NCBI RefSeq assembly: GCF_033962415.1
Contig: NZ_JAVIKH010000002.1
Location: forward strand, 62,001 to 126,000
Direction of reading: 5' to 3'
Source of the DNA: Candidatus Cetobacterium colombiensis
GTDB lineage: Bacteria; Fusobacteriota; Fusobacteriia; Fusobacteriales; Fusobacteriaceae
DNA length: 64,000 bases
Under the pieces are notes generated by a model, which ran no database searches, was not told the DNA's origin, and saw only the letters and a program-made list of their open reading frames with translations. The position numbers and the translations under genes were made by a program. Below, in pieces: positions 16,815 to 25,611 of the stretch. Each line of letters begins with the position of its first letter. The stretch's first letter is position 1.

Positions 16815-17372
16815 TTTTTGAAACTTATATTTTTTCTTTTTCTGTTTTACCTGTATTATTCTAATAGATAATACTAAAAATGTCAACAAAATTCCTAAAA
16901 AAACTTTAGTTCCTAGAGACATTTCTTCTAAATCTTCATTGTTTTCTTGAGATTCAGACGTATTAACCAATATTTCTTGTAAACCTTCTACTAAATTTAT
17001 AGCAACTAAACCTTCGTCTTTTTCTCCTACATATTCTTCAACATTTGTAAGCAGTAATGATAAATCTGAAGTCATGTCCTCTGGATTTAAATCTTGAGAA
17101 ATTTTCAATTGAACTTTTAGTAAACTATTTTCATTCTCTTTATTTCTTATTAAATTTACAATTACAGTTTTTTCCTGTTCTTGTACTTCAAAACCTTCGT
17201 TTTCTTCTAAAGTATTTAAATATAACTTTTCACCTGTTTTACTCTGAAAAGTTTTCACTGCTGTTTCTAACTTTTCTTTTGTTTCCTCTGAGAAAACACC
17301 TCTATAATCATTTATTTTTCCAAGGACCAAAGTAGAAATAATCAATGTACCTAATGTTACTTTTTTTAGCAT
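16797..17372 (-). CDS. TPM-domain-like exported membrane-anchored protein
   Basis: This 191-residue protein has a signal peptide (1-18), then DYRGVFSEETKEKLETAV, which matches the start of TPM (YgcG/repair-of-PSII type) domains, with a beta-alpha domain to about residue 130, a low-complexity acidic linker and one membrane helix at about 150-170 (GTKVFLGILLTFLVLSIRI). The C-terminal tail is very basic (KQKKKKYKFQKDRYQS). It lies 12 bases after nif3. The last five codons and stop lie within the 5' end of rnpB, and the rnpB promoter is inside the coding region. TPM proteins are poorly understood; the phosphatase activity seen in plants is not assumed here. Confidence 0.65.
   Translation of the reverse strand: MLKKVTLGTLIISTLVLGKINDYRGVFSEETKEKLETAVKTFQSKTGEKLYLNTLEENEGFEVQEQEKTVIVNLIRNKENENSLLKVQLKISQDLNPEDMTSDLSLLLTNVEEYVGEKDEGLVAINLVEGLQEILVNTSESQENNEDLEEMSLGTKVFLGILLTFLVLSIRIIQVKQKKKKYKFQKDRYQS
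16858..16886 (-). promoter_or_regulatory. rnpB promoter inside the TPM-like gene
   Basis: A perfect TTGACA (16886-16881), a 17-base spacer and TAGAAT (16863-16858) point towards rnpB and predict a start near 16851, about 37 bases before the mature 5' end. A second -10-like TATAAG at 16829-16824 would start at the mature end but has no -35. Confidence 0.7.
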
Positions 17373-17384
17373 TTTATGTTCTCC

Positions 17385-18173
17385 TTACATTTTTTCGAAT
17401 ACTGGGCCATCGTTAAATATTTTTATATCTATTTCAAACTCTTTTTTTATTAAATCTTCTAATAGATTTGAAAATATCCACTCACTTTCAAAATGACCTA
17501 TATCAATTAGACTAAAGTTTTCCTCTTTTGCGTCCATTGCCTCATGATATTTTACATCTCCTGTAATTAGAACTTGTGCTCCTAATTTTTTAGCTTTTCT
17601 CCAATAAGATGCTCCTGCTCCACTAATTAAAGCCACTTTTTTAATTTCTTTTTCTTCATTAGATTTCACTATATTTATACTGTTTAATTTTAACTTTTCT
17701 TTTAGCAGTTGAGATAAATTTTCTATAGTTAAAATATTTTCTAATTTATAAACTCTTCCAATTCCAAACTCTCTACCATTCTTTTCAATTGAATCTAATA
17801 TTTTCCCATTTTTAAACCCCAATATATTTTCACCTAAAAAATCATTTAATCCATTTTTTCCAGAATCTAAATTAGTGTGCATTGAATATACTGAAATTCC
17901 ATTTTCAATTAATCTTATAATTTTTTTTCCAGTTAAGCTATCTGTTGTTATATTTTTCATAGGTTTAAATATCATTGGATGATGAGTTATAATTAAGTTT
18001 GCACCACATTCAATTGCCTTATCAATAACTTTTTCTGTTATATCCAAAGACAATAGTATTCCATTTATTTTTAAATCTCTTTTTCCTACTAACAAACCAA
18101 CGTTATCCCACTCTTCTGATAAAAAAGCAGGAAATTTATCTTCTAAAAAACTTATAAGTTTACTTAGTTTCAT
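17385..18173 (-). CDS. Nif3-like dinuclear metal centre protein (YqfO family)
   Basis: This 262-residue protein has the Nif3/YqfO ligands in order: EEWDNVGLLVG at the start, ITHHPMIF with HH at 64-65, SVYSMHTNLD near 95-103 and IDIGHFESEW near 225. These bind two metal ions in a hexameric ring. It may act as a GTP cyclohydrolase-I-like or NIF3 hydrolase; the substrate is uncertain throughout the family. The gene overlaps the end of the sigma-like gene by four bases (18170-18173), a typical coupled arrangement, and precedes the TPM-like gene by 12 bases. Confidence 0.92.
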   Translation of the reverse strand: MKLSKLISFLEDKFPAFLSEEWDNVGLLVGKRDLKINGILLSLDITEKVIDKAIECGANLIITHHPMIFKPMKNITTDSLTGKKIIRLIENGISVYSMHTNLDSGKNGLNDFLGENILGFKNGKILDSIEKNGREFGIGRVYKLENILTIENLSQLLKEKLKLNSINIVKSNEEKEIKKVALISGAGASYWRKAKKLGAQVLITGDVKYHEAMDAKEENFSLIDIGHFESEWIFSNLLEDLIKKEFEIDIKIFNDGPVFEKM

Positions 18174-19003
18174 ATCTTTAAACTTCTTCCTCCTCCTAAA
18201 GATATTTTTGTTAGAGCTTCTTCAAAAATTTGCTCTCCCTCTCCTCTTTTTAAATCTAAAGCGTTTTCAATTTCAAATAATGATTCTCTCTTTTCTCCAA
18301 CTAATCCATAGTATCTTTTTAATACTTCTTCCTCTAGATGAGATATTTTTTTATATACTGAAGTATAATCAAGTTTTTCAACTTCATTCATTTTTTCTTC
18401 TATTACTTCTGATTTTTCTTCTAAAGAAACTTCCTCTTCTGTTTCATCTTCTAGCTCTGCTACAATTTCATGCTCAAGAAGTTCTTCTCTTCTTTTTGAG
18501 AAATAACCTTTATACATATATTTTTCTGTTTCAACTTTTTCGTCTACAAAAAATACCATCTCTCTTCTTGCCCATAATTTAATATAGTCTAACACATCAC
18601 CATTAGATGGTCTATACTCTTCTAAAGCTTTTATAATACCTATATTTCCCTCTTGAATCAAATCTAAGTAGTCAATTCCAGCCACTAGATAATCGAAAGC
18701 TATATTTGCAACTTCTCTTAAATTAGCTTCTACTAATTTATGAGAACTTTCCTCCTCATCTAGCGTTTCTAAAATATTTTCAATCTCTTCTTTTGAAAGT
18801 GGTTGAATATAAGAAATCTCTTCTAAATATTCTCCTACTATACTTTCAACAACATAGTTATTTTCCTCAACTTTTTCTTCTTTTCTTATATCTACATTTT
18901 CAACATCCAATTTTAAATCTTTATTATTCTTTAAAAAATTTACAAAATCTTTATCTTCAATACAATTTTTTAATATTTCTTTTTCAAACTCTCTTACTTT
19001 CAT
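18170..19003 (-). CDS. Divergent RpoD-like sigma factor paralogue
   Basis: The frame is open from 19021, but the AGGGGA that can serve as ribosome binding site precedes the ATG at 19003, giving 277 residues. Region 2.1-2.2 is well kept: LVEANLREVANIAFDYL and [17 protein letters not shown] (114-130) match RpoD's core-binding helices. In contrast region 2.4 reads LWARREMVFF in place of [11 protein letters not shown], the linker is acidic and longer, and region 4 (VYKKISHLEEEVLKRYYGL, then an ending SLFEIENALDLKRGEGEQIFEEAL) lacks the RERIRQIE helix that reads the -35 box. It looks like a duplicated, much altered sigma-70 that could still bind RNA polymerase but would not read ordinary promoters. 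It lies 60 bases after rpoD. Confidence 0.78.
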   Translation of the reverse strand: MKVREFEKEILKNCIEDKDFVNFLKNNKDLKLDVENVDIRKEEKVEENNYVVESIVGEYLEEISYIQPLSKEEIENILETLDEEESSHKLVEANLREVANIAFDYLVAGIDYLDLIQEGNIGIIKALEEYRPSNGDVLDYIKLWARREMVFFVDEKVETEKYMYKGYFSKRREELLEHEIVAELEDETEEEVSLEEKSEVIEEKMNEVEKLDYTSVYKKISHLEEEVLKRYYGLVGEKRESLFEIENALDLKRGEGEQIFEEALTKISLGGGRSLKI

Positions 19004-19026
19004 TCTTTTCCCCTTTTTCATATTAA

Positions 19027-19055
19027 TATAAAATGGGGGCTATACAAACCCCCAT
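19027..19055 (-). terminator. Possible weak terminator between rpoD and the sigma-like gene
   Basis: ATGGGGG (minus strand, 19055-19049) pairs with CCCCCAT (19039-19033) around a nine-base loop, followed by TTTATATTA. The T-run is short, so it may only attenuate readthrough from rpoD into the sigma-like gene. Confidence 0.5.
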
Positions 19056-19062
19056 ATTTGTT

Positions 19063-20304
19063 CTATACTTTAAAATCTTCTAACTTCTTTCTTCTACTTG
19101 GATGTCTTAACTTTCTAAGTGCTTTTACCTCTATTTGTCTGATTCTCTCTCTTGTTACTTTAAAAATCTTTCCAACTTCCTCTAGAGTTTTAGGAGCACC
19201 ATCGTTTAATCCGTATCTAAAGATTAAAACTTGTTCCTCTCTACTACTTAAAGTTTTTAAAACATCATTTAATTGCTCTCTTAATAAAGTTCTATTTGTT
19301 AGTTCATAAGGATTTTGCATTTTATTATCTTCTACGAAATCTCCTAATTCACTATCTTCTTCACTTCCTACTGGAGTCTCTAAAGATATAGGATCTTGAT
19401 TCATCTCTTGAATGCTCTTTATCTTTTCAACTTCCATTCCTAATCTATCAGCTAAAACTTCTGGGGTAGCATCTTTTCCTGTTTCTTGAAGATAAATTCT
19501 AGCTTCTTTTTTAATTTTATTTATTGTTTCAATCATGTGAACTGGAATACGTATTGTTCTTCCCTGATCTGCTATAGCTCTTGTTATAGCTTGTCTTATC
19601 CACCATGTAGCATATGTTGAAAATTTATATCCTTTACTATATTCAAACTTTTCTACGGCTTTCATTAGACCTATGTTTCCTTCTTGAATTAAATCTAATA
19701 ATTTTAAACCTCTATTTGTATGTTTTTTAGCGATACTTACAACTAGTCTAAGGTTTGCTTCAATCAGTTGCTGTTGAGAATACTCGTCCCCTTCTAAAGC
19801 AGCTTTAGCATAACCTAACTCTTCTTCATGAGTTAATAATGGAATTTGACCTATTTCTCTTAAATACATTTTTATAGGTTCATCAACTTCCATATCTCCA
19901 GTAATACTAAAAAGATCATCATTTACTAAATCATCTTCAGTTACTTCTTCTATTTCATCTGGATTAAAATCAAACTCATCTGAATATTCACGAGTAGCTG
20001 TTTTATCCTCTTCATCATCTTCATCTTCTAATTCAACAACAGGTCTTTTTACTATCGGAGTTATAATTTTTTTTACGTCTTTTTTTCCTTCGTCTTTTTT
20101 CTTTATGTTTTCCTGTTTTTTTACATCTTCTTGAGAAATTATTTTAATTCCCTGCTCTGTCATACCATTTATTAAAAACTCTATTCTTTCTGGTGGAAAG
20201 TCCGAACTTAATTGGCTATTAATCTCTTCATAGCTTATTACTTTATTTTCCATTGCCTTTCTTAATAAAGCTAAAACCTTTTCATTTTTTATAAACTCCT
20301 TCAT
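19063..20304 (-). CDS. rpoD: Primary sigma factor RpoD (SigA)
   Basis: This 413-residue protein is a group 1 sigma-70. After an acidic N-terminus (residues 70-130) come region 1.2 ([16 protein letters not shown]), region 2 ([56 protein letters not shown]), region 3 and region 4 with [18 protein letters not shown]. It directs the bulk of transcription; the TTGACA/TATAAT promoters found in this window suit it. It is short for RpoD, like the SigA of Firmicutes. It lies 42 bases after dnaG in the classical dnaG-rpoD pair and is followed by a divergent sigma paralogue. Confidence 0.98.
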   Translation of the reverse strand: MKEFIKNEKVLALLRKAMENKVISYEEINSQLSSDFPPERIEFLINGMTEQGIKIISQEDVKKQENIKKKDEGKKDVKKIITPIVKRPVVELEDEDDEEDKTATREYSDEFDFNPDEIEEVTEDDLVNDDLFSITGDMEVDEPIKMYLREIGQIPLLTHEEELGYAKAALEGDEYSQQQLIEANLRLVVSIAKKHTNRGLKLLDLIQEGNIGLMKAVEKFEYSKGYKFSTYATWWIRQAITRAIADQGRTIRIPVHMIETINKIKKEARIYLQETGKDATPEVLADRLGMEVEKIKSIQEMNQDPISLETPVGSEEDSELGDFVEDNKMQNPYELTNRTLLREQLNDVLKTLSSREEQVLIFRYGLNDGAPKTLEEVGKIFKVTRERIRQIEVKALRKLRHPSRRKKLEDFKV

Positions 20305-20346
20305 TAGTTGAAGCCTCCTCTATTGAATAAAATTATCTTTCAAAAT

Positions 20347-22128
20347 TTAAGCATTTATAGTTTTAAATTCACTATATAATGCGCGAAGGTCATTGAACTC
20401 TATATGTTGTTTCAATTTGTCCTCTATTTTCTTTAACTGAATATGTTTTAATAAGTTACTTCTTTCTTTTAAAGCTTCTTTTAACTCTAATATAAACCAT
20501 GACATATAAATAATTTGGAATCCTTTTTCAATTTCCAATTTACTTGAATAATCGTCTATTGAAATTAAAGATATGTTTACTAATTCCTTTTCCTCTTCTT
20601 GAGTAAGATTTCCTGTTAAAATTATATCTCTTATTATATTATTGCTTCTTTCTTGGTTCTCTTGTAAAAACTCTATATATTGAAGTATTTTCTTACCTAA
20701 ACTACTTGTAATACCTTTATCTTTAAAATCATTTATATAATCATTTTCTGAAAGAACTAATGCCAATGTCAATTTCTCAAGATTACATAGTCCTTTTTCG
20801 TCTAAATCTTTGCTTTCCTCTTTTTTTTCGTAAGTATTTTTTATTCTTTTCTTGTTATTAGTTATTAATATTGATTTCAAAACATCAGAATCGACATTTA
20901 AAGACTTACTCAATTTATCAATATATAAACTTTTTTCAAGATCACTTTCTAAACATTGGAAAAAATCTTTAAATCTATTTATAAAGTTTTGTTTAGACAT
21001 GTGATCCTCTAAGCTATACTCTGAAGAATATCTCAAGTACAGATAATCAAAAGCCTCTAAAGATTCTTTTACAACTTTTAAAAATGCTTCTTTTCCATAT
21101 TTTTTAAGATAATCATCTGGATCTTTTGCATCTTTATAAGATAAAACCCTTATATTAAATCCTTCTGCTTTTAAAATTAATATAGATCTTTCTGTAGCTT
21201 TTTGTCCTGCTTCATCCATATCAAAAGATAATATAACATTATTCGTATATTTTTTTAATAGTTGTGCTTGTTCATCTGTTAAAGCTGTTCCTAATGGAGC
21301 TAAAGCTACATCAAAACCATATGAATGAGCTGATAATACATCCATATACCCTTCCATTAAAATTGAATAATTTTTCTTTTTTATATTACTTCCCTTTTGA
21401 ATAAATCCATACAGGTTTCTTCCTTTAGTAAAAATTGGGGTTTCTTGAGAGTTTATATATTTTGGAATATCTTTACTGTCCTCTAATGACCTTCCTCCAA
21501 AAGCAATAACCTTTCCACCTACTGAGTAAATTGGAAAAATTATTCTATTTCTAAAGGCATCATATATTCCCTTCTCATTTTCCTTAGCCAAACCTAAATC
21601 GAATATCTTTTTCTTTTCAAATCCCTTTTTTATTAGGTAGTCATAAAGACCTGTCCATTCATTTGGAGCATAACCTATCTCATTTTCTTTTATTAACTTT
21701 GGATTTATTTTTCTTTTTGAAAGATATTCTAAAGCATACCTAGCTGTATTTTTAAATATTTCTTCTTTGTAATAATTATGAGCATGTTCCATAATTTCGT
21801 AGTACTCTTTATTCGAATCAATTTTATTATTTCCTACTTTTTTTATTGGAATATTATATTTTTTTGCTAACTCTTCTACTGCTTCAACAAAAGATATTTT
21901 TTTATACTCTGAATAGAATTTTATAGGATTCCCACCAGCACCACAAACAAAACACTTACAAATATTTTTGTTTGGACTCACTACAAATGATGGATTATTA
22001 TCTTGATGAAATGGACATAAGCCTTTATAGTTAGCCCCTGTTTTTTTCAAATCAACAAATTCTCCTACAACATCTTCAATATGTAATTGTTGTAACAATA
22101 AATCAATATCTTCTGATTTATACTTCAT
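20347..22128 (-). CDS. dnaG: DNA primase DnaG
   Basis: This 593-residue primase has the N-terminal CHC2 zinc motif (GLCPFHQDNNPSF then CKCFVCGAGG, residues 36-66), the RNA polymerase domain with Toprim EGYMDVLSAH and LSFDMDEAGQKA, and a helical C-terminal helicase-binding part. It makes RNA primers for replication. The start at 22128 follows GGGAGA. It is the first gene of the dnaG-rpoD cluster, with a strong promoter at 22196-22224. Confidence 0.98.
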   Translation of the reverse strand: MKYKSEDIDLLLQQLHIEDVVGEFVDLKKTGANYKGLCPFHQDNNPSFVVSPNKNICKCFVCGAGGNPIKFYSEYKKISFVEAVEELAKKYNIPIKKVGNNKIDSNKEYYEIMEHAHNYYKEEIFKNTARYALEYLSKRKINPKLIKENEIGYAPNEWTGLYDYLIKKGFEKKKIFDLGLAKENEKGIYDAFRNRIIFPIYSVGGKVIAFGGRSLEDSKDIPKYINSQETPIFTKGRNLYGFIQKGSNIKKKNYSILMEGYMDVLSAHSYGFDVALAPLGTALTDEQAQLLKKYTNNVILSFDMDEAGQKATERSILILKAEGFNIRVLSYKDAKDPDDYLKKYGKEAFLKVVKESLEAFDYLYLRYSSEYSLEDHMSKQNFINRFKDFFQCLESDLEKSLYIDKLSKSLNVDSDVLKSILITNNKKRIKNTYEKKEESKDLDEKGLCNLEKLTLALVLSENDYINDFKDKGITSSLGKKILQYIEFLQENQERSNNIIRDIILTGNLTQEEEKELVNISLISIDDYSSKLEIEKGFQIIYMSWFILELKEALKERSNLLKHIQLKKIEDKLKQHIEFNDLRALYSEFKTINA

Positions 22129-22195
22129 TAATATTCTCCCAATCTTTAAGATTTTTTAAGTAAAAAATATTTAAGAGCAAAGCGCTCTATCCTAA

Positions 22196-22224
22196 ATTAT
22201 ATTATATTTCTAGTAAATATGCAA
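22196..22224 (-). promoter_or_regulatory. Promoter of dnaG-rpoD
   Basis: TTGCAT (22224-22219), a 17-base spacer and a perfect TATAAT (22201-22196) on the minus strand, 68 bases before the dnaG start. A small AGAGC/GCTCT hairpin just downstream of the start is probably incidental. Confidence 0.75.
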
Positions 22225-22229
22225 TTTTT

Positions 22230-22268
22230 TTTTAAAATAAAAAGAAGGATTTAAAAAATCCCTCTTTT
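22230..22268 (-). terminator. Terminator of the parvulin gene
   Basis: On the minus strand AAAAGAGGGATTT pairs with AAATCCTTCTTTT (22268-22240; one G-U pair) and runs into TTTTATTTTAAAA. It separates the parvulin gene from the dnaG promoter. Confidence 0.75.
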
Positions 22269-22274
22269 TTACTT

Positions 22275-24023
22275 TTAGTTTTCAGTATTTTGTGTGCTTA
22301 ACTCAATTTCTTTTAATGCTTCTTGAGCTTTTGCATTAATGTAATCAGCTTTCACTTGATTTTCAAATTCTTGGAAATCTGCTTTCTTTTCTTCAACTTG
22401 AGAATCTTTTTTATAAATTATATAATCTTTTTGATCTTTTATAAATCCAACTTCTCCTATTTTTGAAGTGTAGATAGCTTTAGCTAATTCTTCATTGTAT
22501 CCTAATCCTGGAATAAATCCTTCTTCTGTTATTCCGTCTATTTTTTCAGAGAAAACAATATTTTTATCATTTTTTAAATCTTCAAAAGTTATTGTTTTAT
22601 CAGTTAAATCCTTTACAATCTGAGAAACTTCTTCATTCTTAGAATTTAGTGTTTCTTCTGATGGCTCTGGAATTATTAAAATATGGCTTGCTGTTACTGT
22701 TTCATTTTTTTCATCTTTATCTTGAACAAAAATTATATGGTATCCAAATTGAGTTTTTACTACTTCTGGATATACTTCTCCAGACACTCCAGAGAAAGCT
22801 GCATCTTCAAAAGGTTTTACCATATCTCCTTTTTTAAACGTTCCTAAAGATCCTCCATTTGGTCCACTTGGTCCTTCTGAATATTTTTTAGCCATTTCAG
22901 CAAAATTTTCTTTAGTAACTTCTTTTAAAATTTGGTCAGCTTTATCTTTTGCTTTTTGATCATCAGCTTCTGTTGGTTGAACTTTTAAAATTGCAATATT
23001 AGCGTCTGCACTCTTCATTACATCATAATTTAATTGATTTTCTTCGAAAAATGCTTTTAAGTCTTCTTGAGTAAATTTAACTTCTGACTTTAATTTTCCA
23101 TAAAGTTCTTTAACTGCATTTGCAACTTGAAGATCTAAAGGTAAAACAGAATCTACTTTAATACCTTGAGCTTCTGCAGCTTTTAAAAGTTTTATTTCAG
23201 ATTCAATTGATGATTTTGCCATCTCTTTTGCTTCTTCTAAATTCCCCTTAGTCATAGCTAAAGTATTTAATACTCTTTTAGCATACTCAACATTTGTTAC
23301 TTTCATTCCATCAAATTCAAAATCTTCTTTTTCCATATAAGCATCAAAGTTTTTATCTAAATCTTCTAACTTCATTTTAGCTCTTGCTTCTGAAATATCT
23401 TTAGTATAAATCTCTGTACCTTTTTGTAATTTTAAAGCTTCTTCAATTTGAGCTTTTACATCTTCTAAAGGCTTCCCTTGGAACATTGTGTATTTATATT
23501 CTTGATAGTAATCATTTATTTCTTCTGAAGTTAAGCTCACTCCTTTAGTTATCTCATCTGAAACTTTTTGTAAAATAAGATTATCTTCAATCTCTTTTTC
23601 TAAGCTTTTTGTTGTATAACCTTGACTTAAAAGAGCTTTTTTAAATTGCTCTTTATCAGGGAATGCTGCTTTTATTTGGTCCATTTGAGCTTTTATTTCT
23701 GAGCTAGAAACTTTTATTTTTAGCTTATCTGCCATTTCTAGTAAAAGGTTTCTGTTGATTAACTCATTAAAAGATACTGTATTCATAAGCTCTGGGTCTA
23801 TACTTGGTCCTAAGTATCTCTTGTAATTTTCTGCCATTATCGCCATTGATCTATGAGCTTCTACCATCGAAACTTTTTTCCCATTTAACTTAAACGCCAG
23901 TTGAGTATTTGATGAATGACTCTTAAATGACATTGCATAACCAGCTATCAAACTTATTAAAAAGAATATTGTTATTACCCATATAACTGGTTTCATATTT
24001 CTTCTAAACTTTCTAATTGCCAT
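22275..24023 (-). CDS. PpiD/SurA-like membrane-anchored peptidyl-prolyl isomerase
   Basis: This 582-residue protein has a short cytoplasmic tail, one membrane helix (about 12-32) and a long periplasmic part. Residues about 55-200 form a SurA_N-like helical chaperone domain (FNELINRNLLLEMADKLKI). A parvulin domain follows at about 345-440 with KKYSEGPSGPNGGSLGTFKK and FGYHIIFVQD, the usual active-site pattern, and a second, degenerate parvulin-like unit starts at ASHILIIPEP and lacks the glycine-rich loop. It assists folding of exported proteins, as PpiD does at the Sec exit. It is probably cotranscribed with the AAA+ regulator upstream (30-base gap). Confidence 0.85.
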   Translation of the reverse strand: MAIRKFRRNMKPVIWVITIFFLISLIAGYAMSFKSHSSNTQLAFKLNGKKVSMVEAHRSMAIMAENYKRYLGPSIDPELMNTVSFNELINRNLLLEMADKLKIKVSSSEIKAQMDQIKAAFPDKEQFKKALLSQGYTTKSLEKEIEDNLILQKVSDEITKGVSLTSEEINDYYQEYKYTMFQGKPLEDVKAQIEEALKLQKGTEIYTKDISEARAKMKLEDLDKNFDAYMEKEDFEFDGMKVTNVEYAKRVLNTLAMTKGNLEEAKEMAKSSIESEIKLLKAAEAQGIKVDSVLPLDLQVANAVKELYGKLKSEVKFTQEDLKAFFEENQLNYDVMKSADANIAILKVQPTEADDQKAKDKADQILKEVTKENFAEMAKKYSEGPSGPNGGSLGTFKKGDMVKPFEDAAFSGVSGEVYPEVVKTQFGYHIIFVQDKDEKNETVTASHILIIPEPSEETLNSKNEEVSQIVKDLTDKTITFEDLKNDKNIVFSEKIDGITEEGFIPGLGYNEELAKAIYTSKIGEVGFIKDQKDYIIYKKDSQVEEKKADFQEFENQVKADYINAKAQEALKEIELSTQNTEN

Positions 24024-24053
24024 GTTTTAACCCCTCCGAAAATTTTGTAATTA

Positions 24054-25439
24054 TTATTTTGTGTCTAATCCGTATTTTCTTATTTTCTCATAAAGAGTTG
24101 TTCTTCCGATTCCTAAAAGCTTAGAAGTCTCTTGCTTGTTCCATCTTGTTTTTTGTAACGCCATAGCTATTACAACTTTCTCAACTTCATCTAAAGCATA
24201 GATTTCTTGCTCTAATATATTTTTTAAAGGTCCTACTCCAATAACAGTTTTATTCTCAACTGTATCAGATTTCATTTTAATTTCAAGTGGTAAATCTTCT
24301 ACATCAATAGTTCTATCGTTACATAAAATTACCATTCTTTCAATCATATTTTTTAATTCTCTTATATTTCCAGGATATGAATACTCCATTAAGTATTTCA
24401 TTGCATCTCCAGAAATTACAGGAATTTCTGTTCTTAAATCTTTTACTATTTTATTTAAGAAGTAGTTTGCTAACATTGGGATATCATCTTTTCTATCTCT
24501 TAAAGGTGGAACCTCAATTGGGAAAGCAGTTAGTCTATGATATAGATCTTTTCTGAATTTTCCTTTTTCTGTTTCCTCTTTTAAATCTTTATTAGTTGAA
24601 ACAATAAATCTTACATCTACTCTTCTTGATTTATTTCCTCCAACTCTTCTAAACTCTCCATACTCAATAACTCTTAAAACTTTAGATTGAGCTTTTAAAT
24701 CCATTGCAGATATTTCATCTAAGAAAACTGTTCCTCCATCTGCTTCTTCTAAGATTCCTTTTTTACTTGTTGTAGCTCCTAAGAAAGCTCCTCTTTCGTA
24801 ACCAAATAACTCTCTTTCAATTAAATCTTCTGGTAATGAAGCACAAGAAATAGTTATATAGTTCTCTTTTCTTCTATCACTCTTCTTGAATATTTCTTTA
24901 GCAATTAACTCTTTACCTACACCGTTTTCACCAGTTATTAAAACAGTTAAGTCACTCTCTGCAACTTTATCAATTAAGTTTTTAACTTCTTTTACTCTAG
25001 CTGATTGTCCGATGATTTCATTTTCATCCTCTGTATCAGAAAGTTTCTCTTCTAACTTTCTTTTTTCTTTTACTATTTCTAAACTTCTTAATGCAGGAAT
25101 CATTATTCTGTTCATTTCTTTTACATCTACTGGTTTTAATAAGTAGTTATAAATATCTGCATCTTTCATTTCTTGAATTAATGTCTCGTTTTCCTCATCT
25201 AATAAACCAATTACAACGAAATCCTTTCCAATTCCGTTTAATTTTCTTTTTGCTTCTGAAAAGTTAAACCAAGTTAAATACTCATCTAGTAAAACTACAT
25301 CAAAATCACTCTCTCTTAACATATCTAATGCATCTAATAAGTTATTAAATGTTATTATTTCATAAACTTCTGATAAAGATTTTCTTACTTGTTTTAATGT
25401 TTCTTTTCTTTCTGAAACCACTAATATCGATTTTTTCAT
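24054..25439 (-). CDS. NtrC-family AAA+ response regulator with GAFLGA in place of GAFTGA
   Basis: The frame is open from a TTG at 25472, but AGGAGG precedes the ATG at 25439, giving 461 residues. The receiver domain keeps the phosphorylatable Asp52 (VVLLDEYL) and Lys102 (LLKPVD), but the acidic pair near the N-terminus is replaced (VVSERKE). The AAA+ domain has Walker A GENGVGKE at 170-177, Walker B TVFLDEI near 237-243 and arginine-finger region FRKDLYHRL. The sigma-54-contacting loop at 217-222 is GAFLGA, with Leu for the conserved Thr. A Fis-type helix-turn-helix (SKLLGIGRTTLYEKIRKYG) ends the protein. The loop change makes normal sigma-54 activation doubtful; it may be a sigma-54-independent regulator like TyrR. 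No cognate kinase is nearby. Confidence 0.88.
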   Translation of the reverse strand: MKKSILVVSERKETLKQVRKSLSEVYEIITFNNLLDALDMLRESDFDVVLLDEYLTWFNFSEAKRKLNGIGKDFVVIGLLDEENETLIQEMKDADIYNYLLKPVDVKEMNRIMIPALRSLEIVKEKRKLEEKLSDTEDENEIIGQSARVKEVKNLIDKVAESDLTVLITGENGVGKELIAKEIFKKSDRRKENYITISCASLPEDLIERELFGYERGAFLGATTSKKGILEEADGGTVFLDEISAMDLKAQSKVLRVIEYGEFRRVGGNKSRRVDVRFIVSTNKDLKEETEKGKFRKDLYHRLTAFPIEVPPLRDRKDDIPMLANYFLNKIVKDLRTEIPVISGDAMKYLMEYSYPGNIRELKNMIERMVILCNDRTIDVEDLPLEIKMKSDTVENKTVIGVGPLKNILEQEIYALDEVEKVVIAMALQKTRWNKQETSKLLGIGRTTLYEKIRKYGLDTK

Positions 25440-25475
25440 CTTTTTCCTCCTATTTTCTATTTTCGTTAACAATGT

Positions 25476-25504
25476 ATTATAATTGATATTTTGTTATTTT
25501 TCAA
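25476..25504 (-). promoter_or_regulatory. Promoter of the AAA+ regulator and parvulin genes
   Basis: TTGAAA (25504-25499), a 17-base spacer and a perfect TATAAT (25481-25476) on the minus strand, 36 bases before the regulator start codon. The sigma-70 type is notable given the gene's own family. Confidence 0.8.
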
Positions 25505-25611
25505 GACTTTTTTAAATTTTTCTGTTCTAGATTATTTCAAACAGTTTCACTCTAAACATAATTCTATTTTTTCAGCTTTTTTCCTTTTTATTTTGTCTTT
25601 TTTTATATCAA

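Noticed and set aside
18208-18582. Open plus-strand frame of 124 codons opposite the sigma-like gene
   Set aside because: It is rich in Leu, Phe and Gln as expected from the complement of an acidic coding region, and has no ribosome binding site or homology pattern.
22160-22190. AGAGC/GCTCT hairpin in the dnaG leader as an attenuator
   Set aside because: The stem has only five pairs and the following T-run is broken, so there is no support for termination.
25440-25472. Upstream TTG start for the AAA+ regulator
   Set aside because: It would put the AGGAGG ribosome binding site inside the coding region; the ATG at 25439 is well placed after it.
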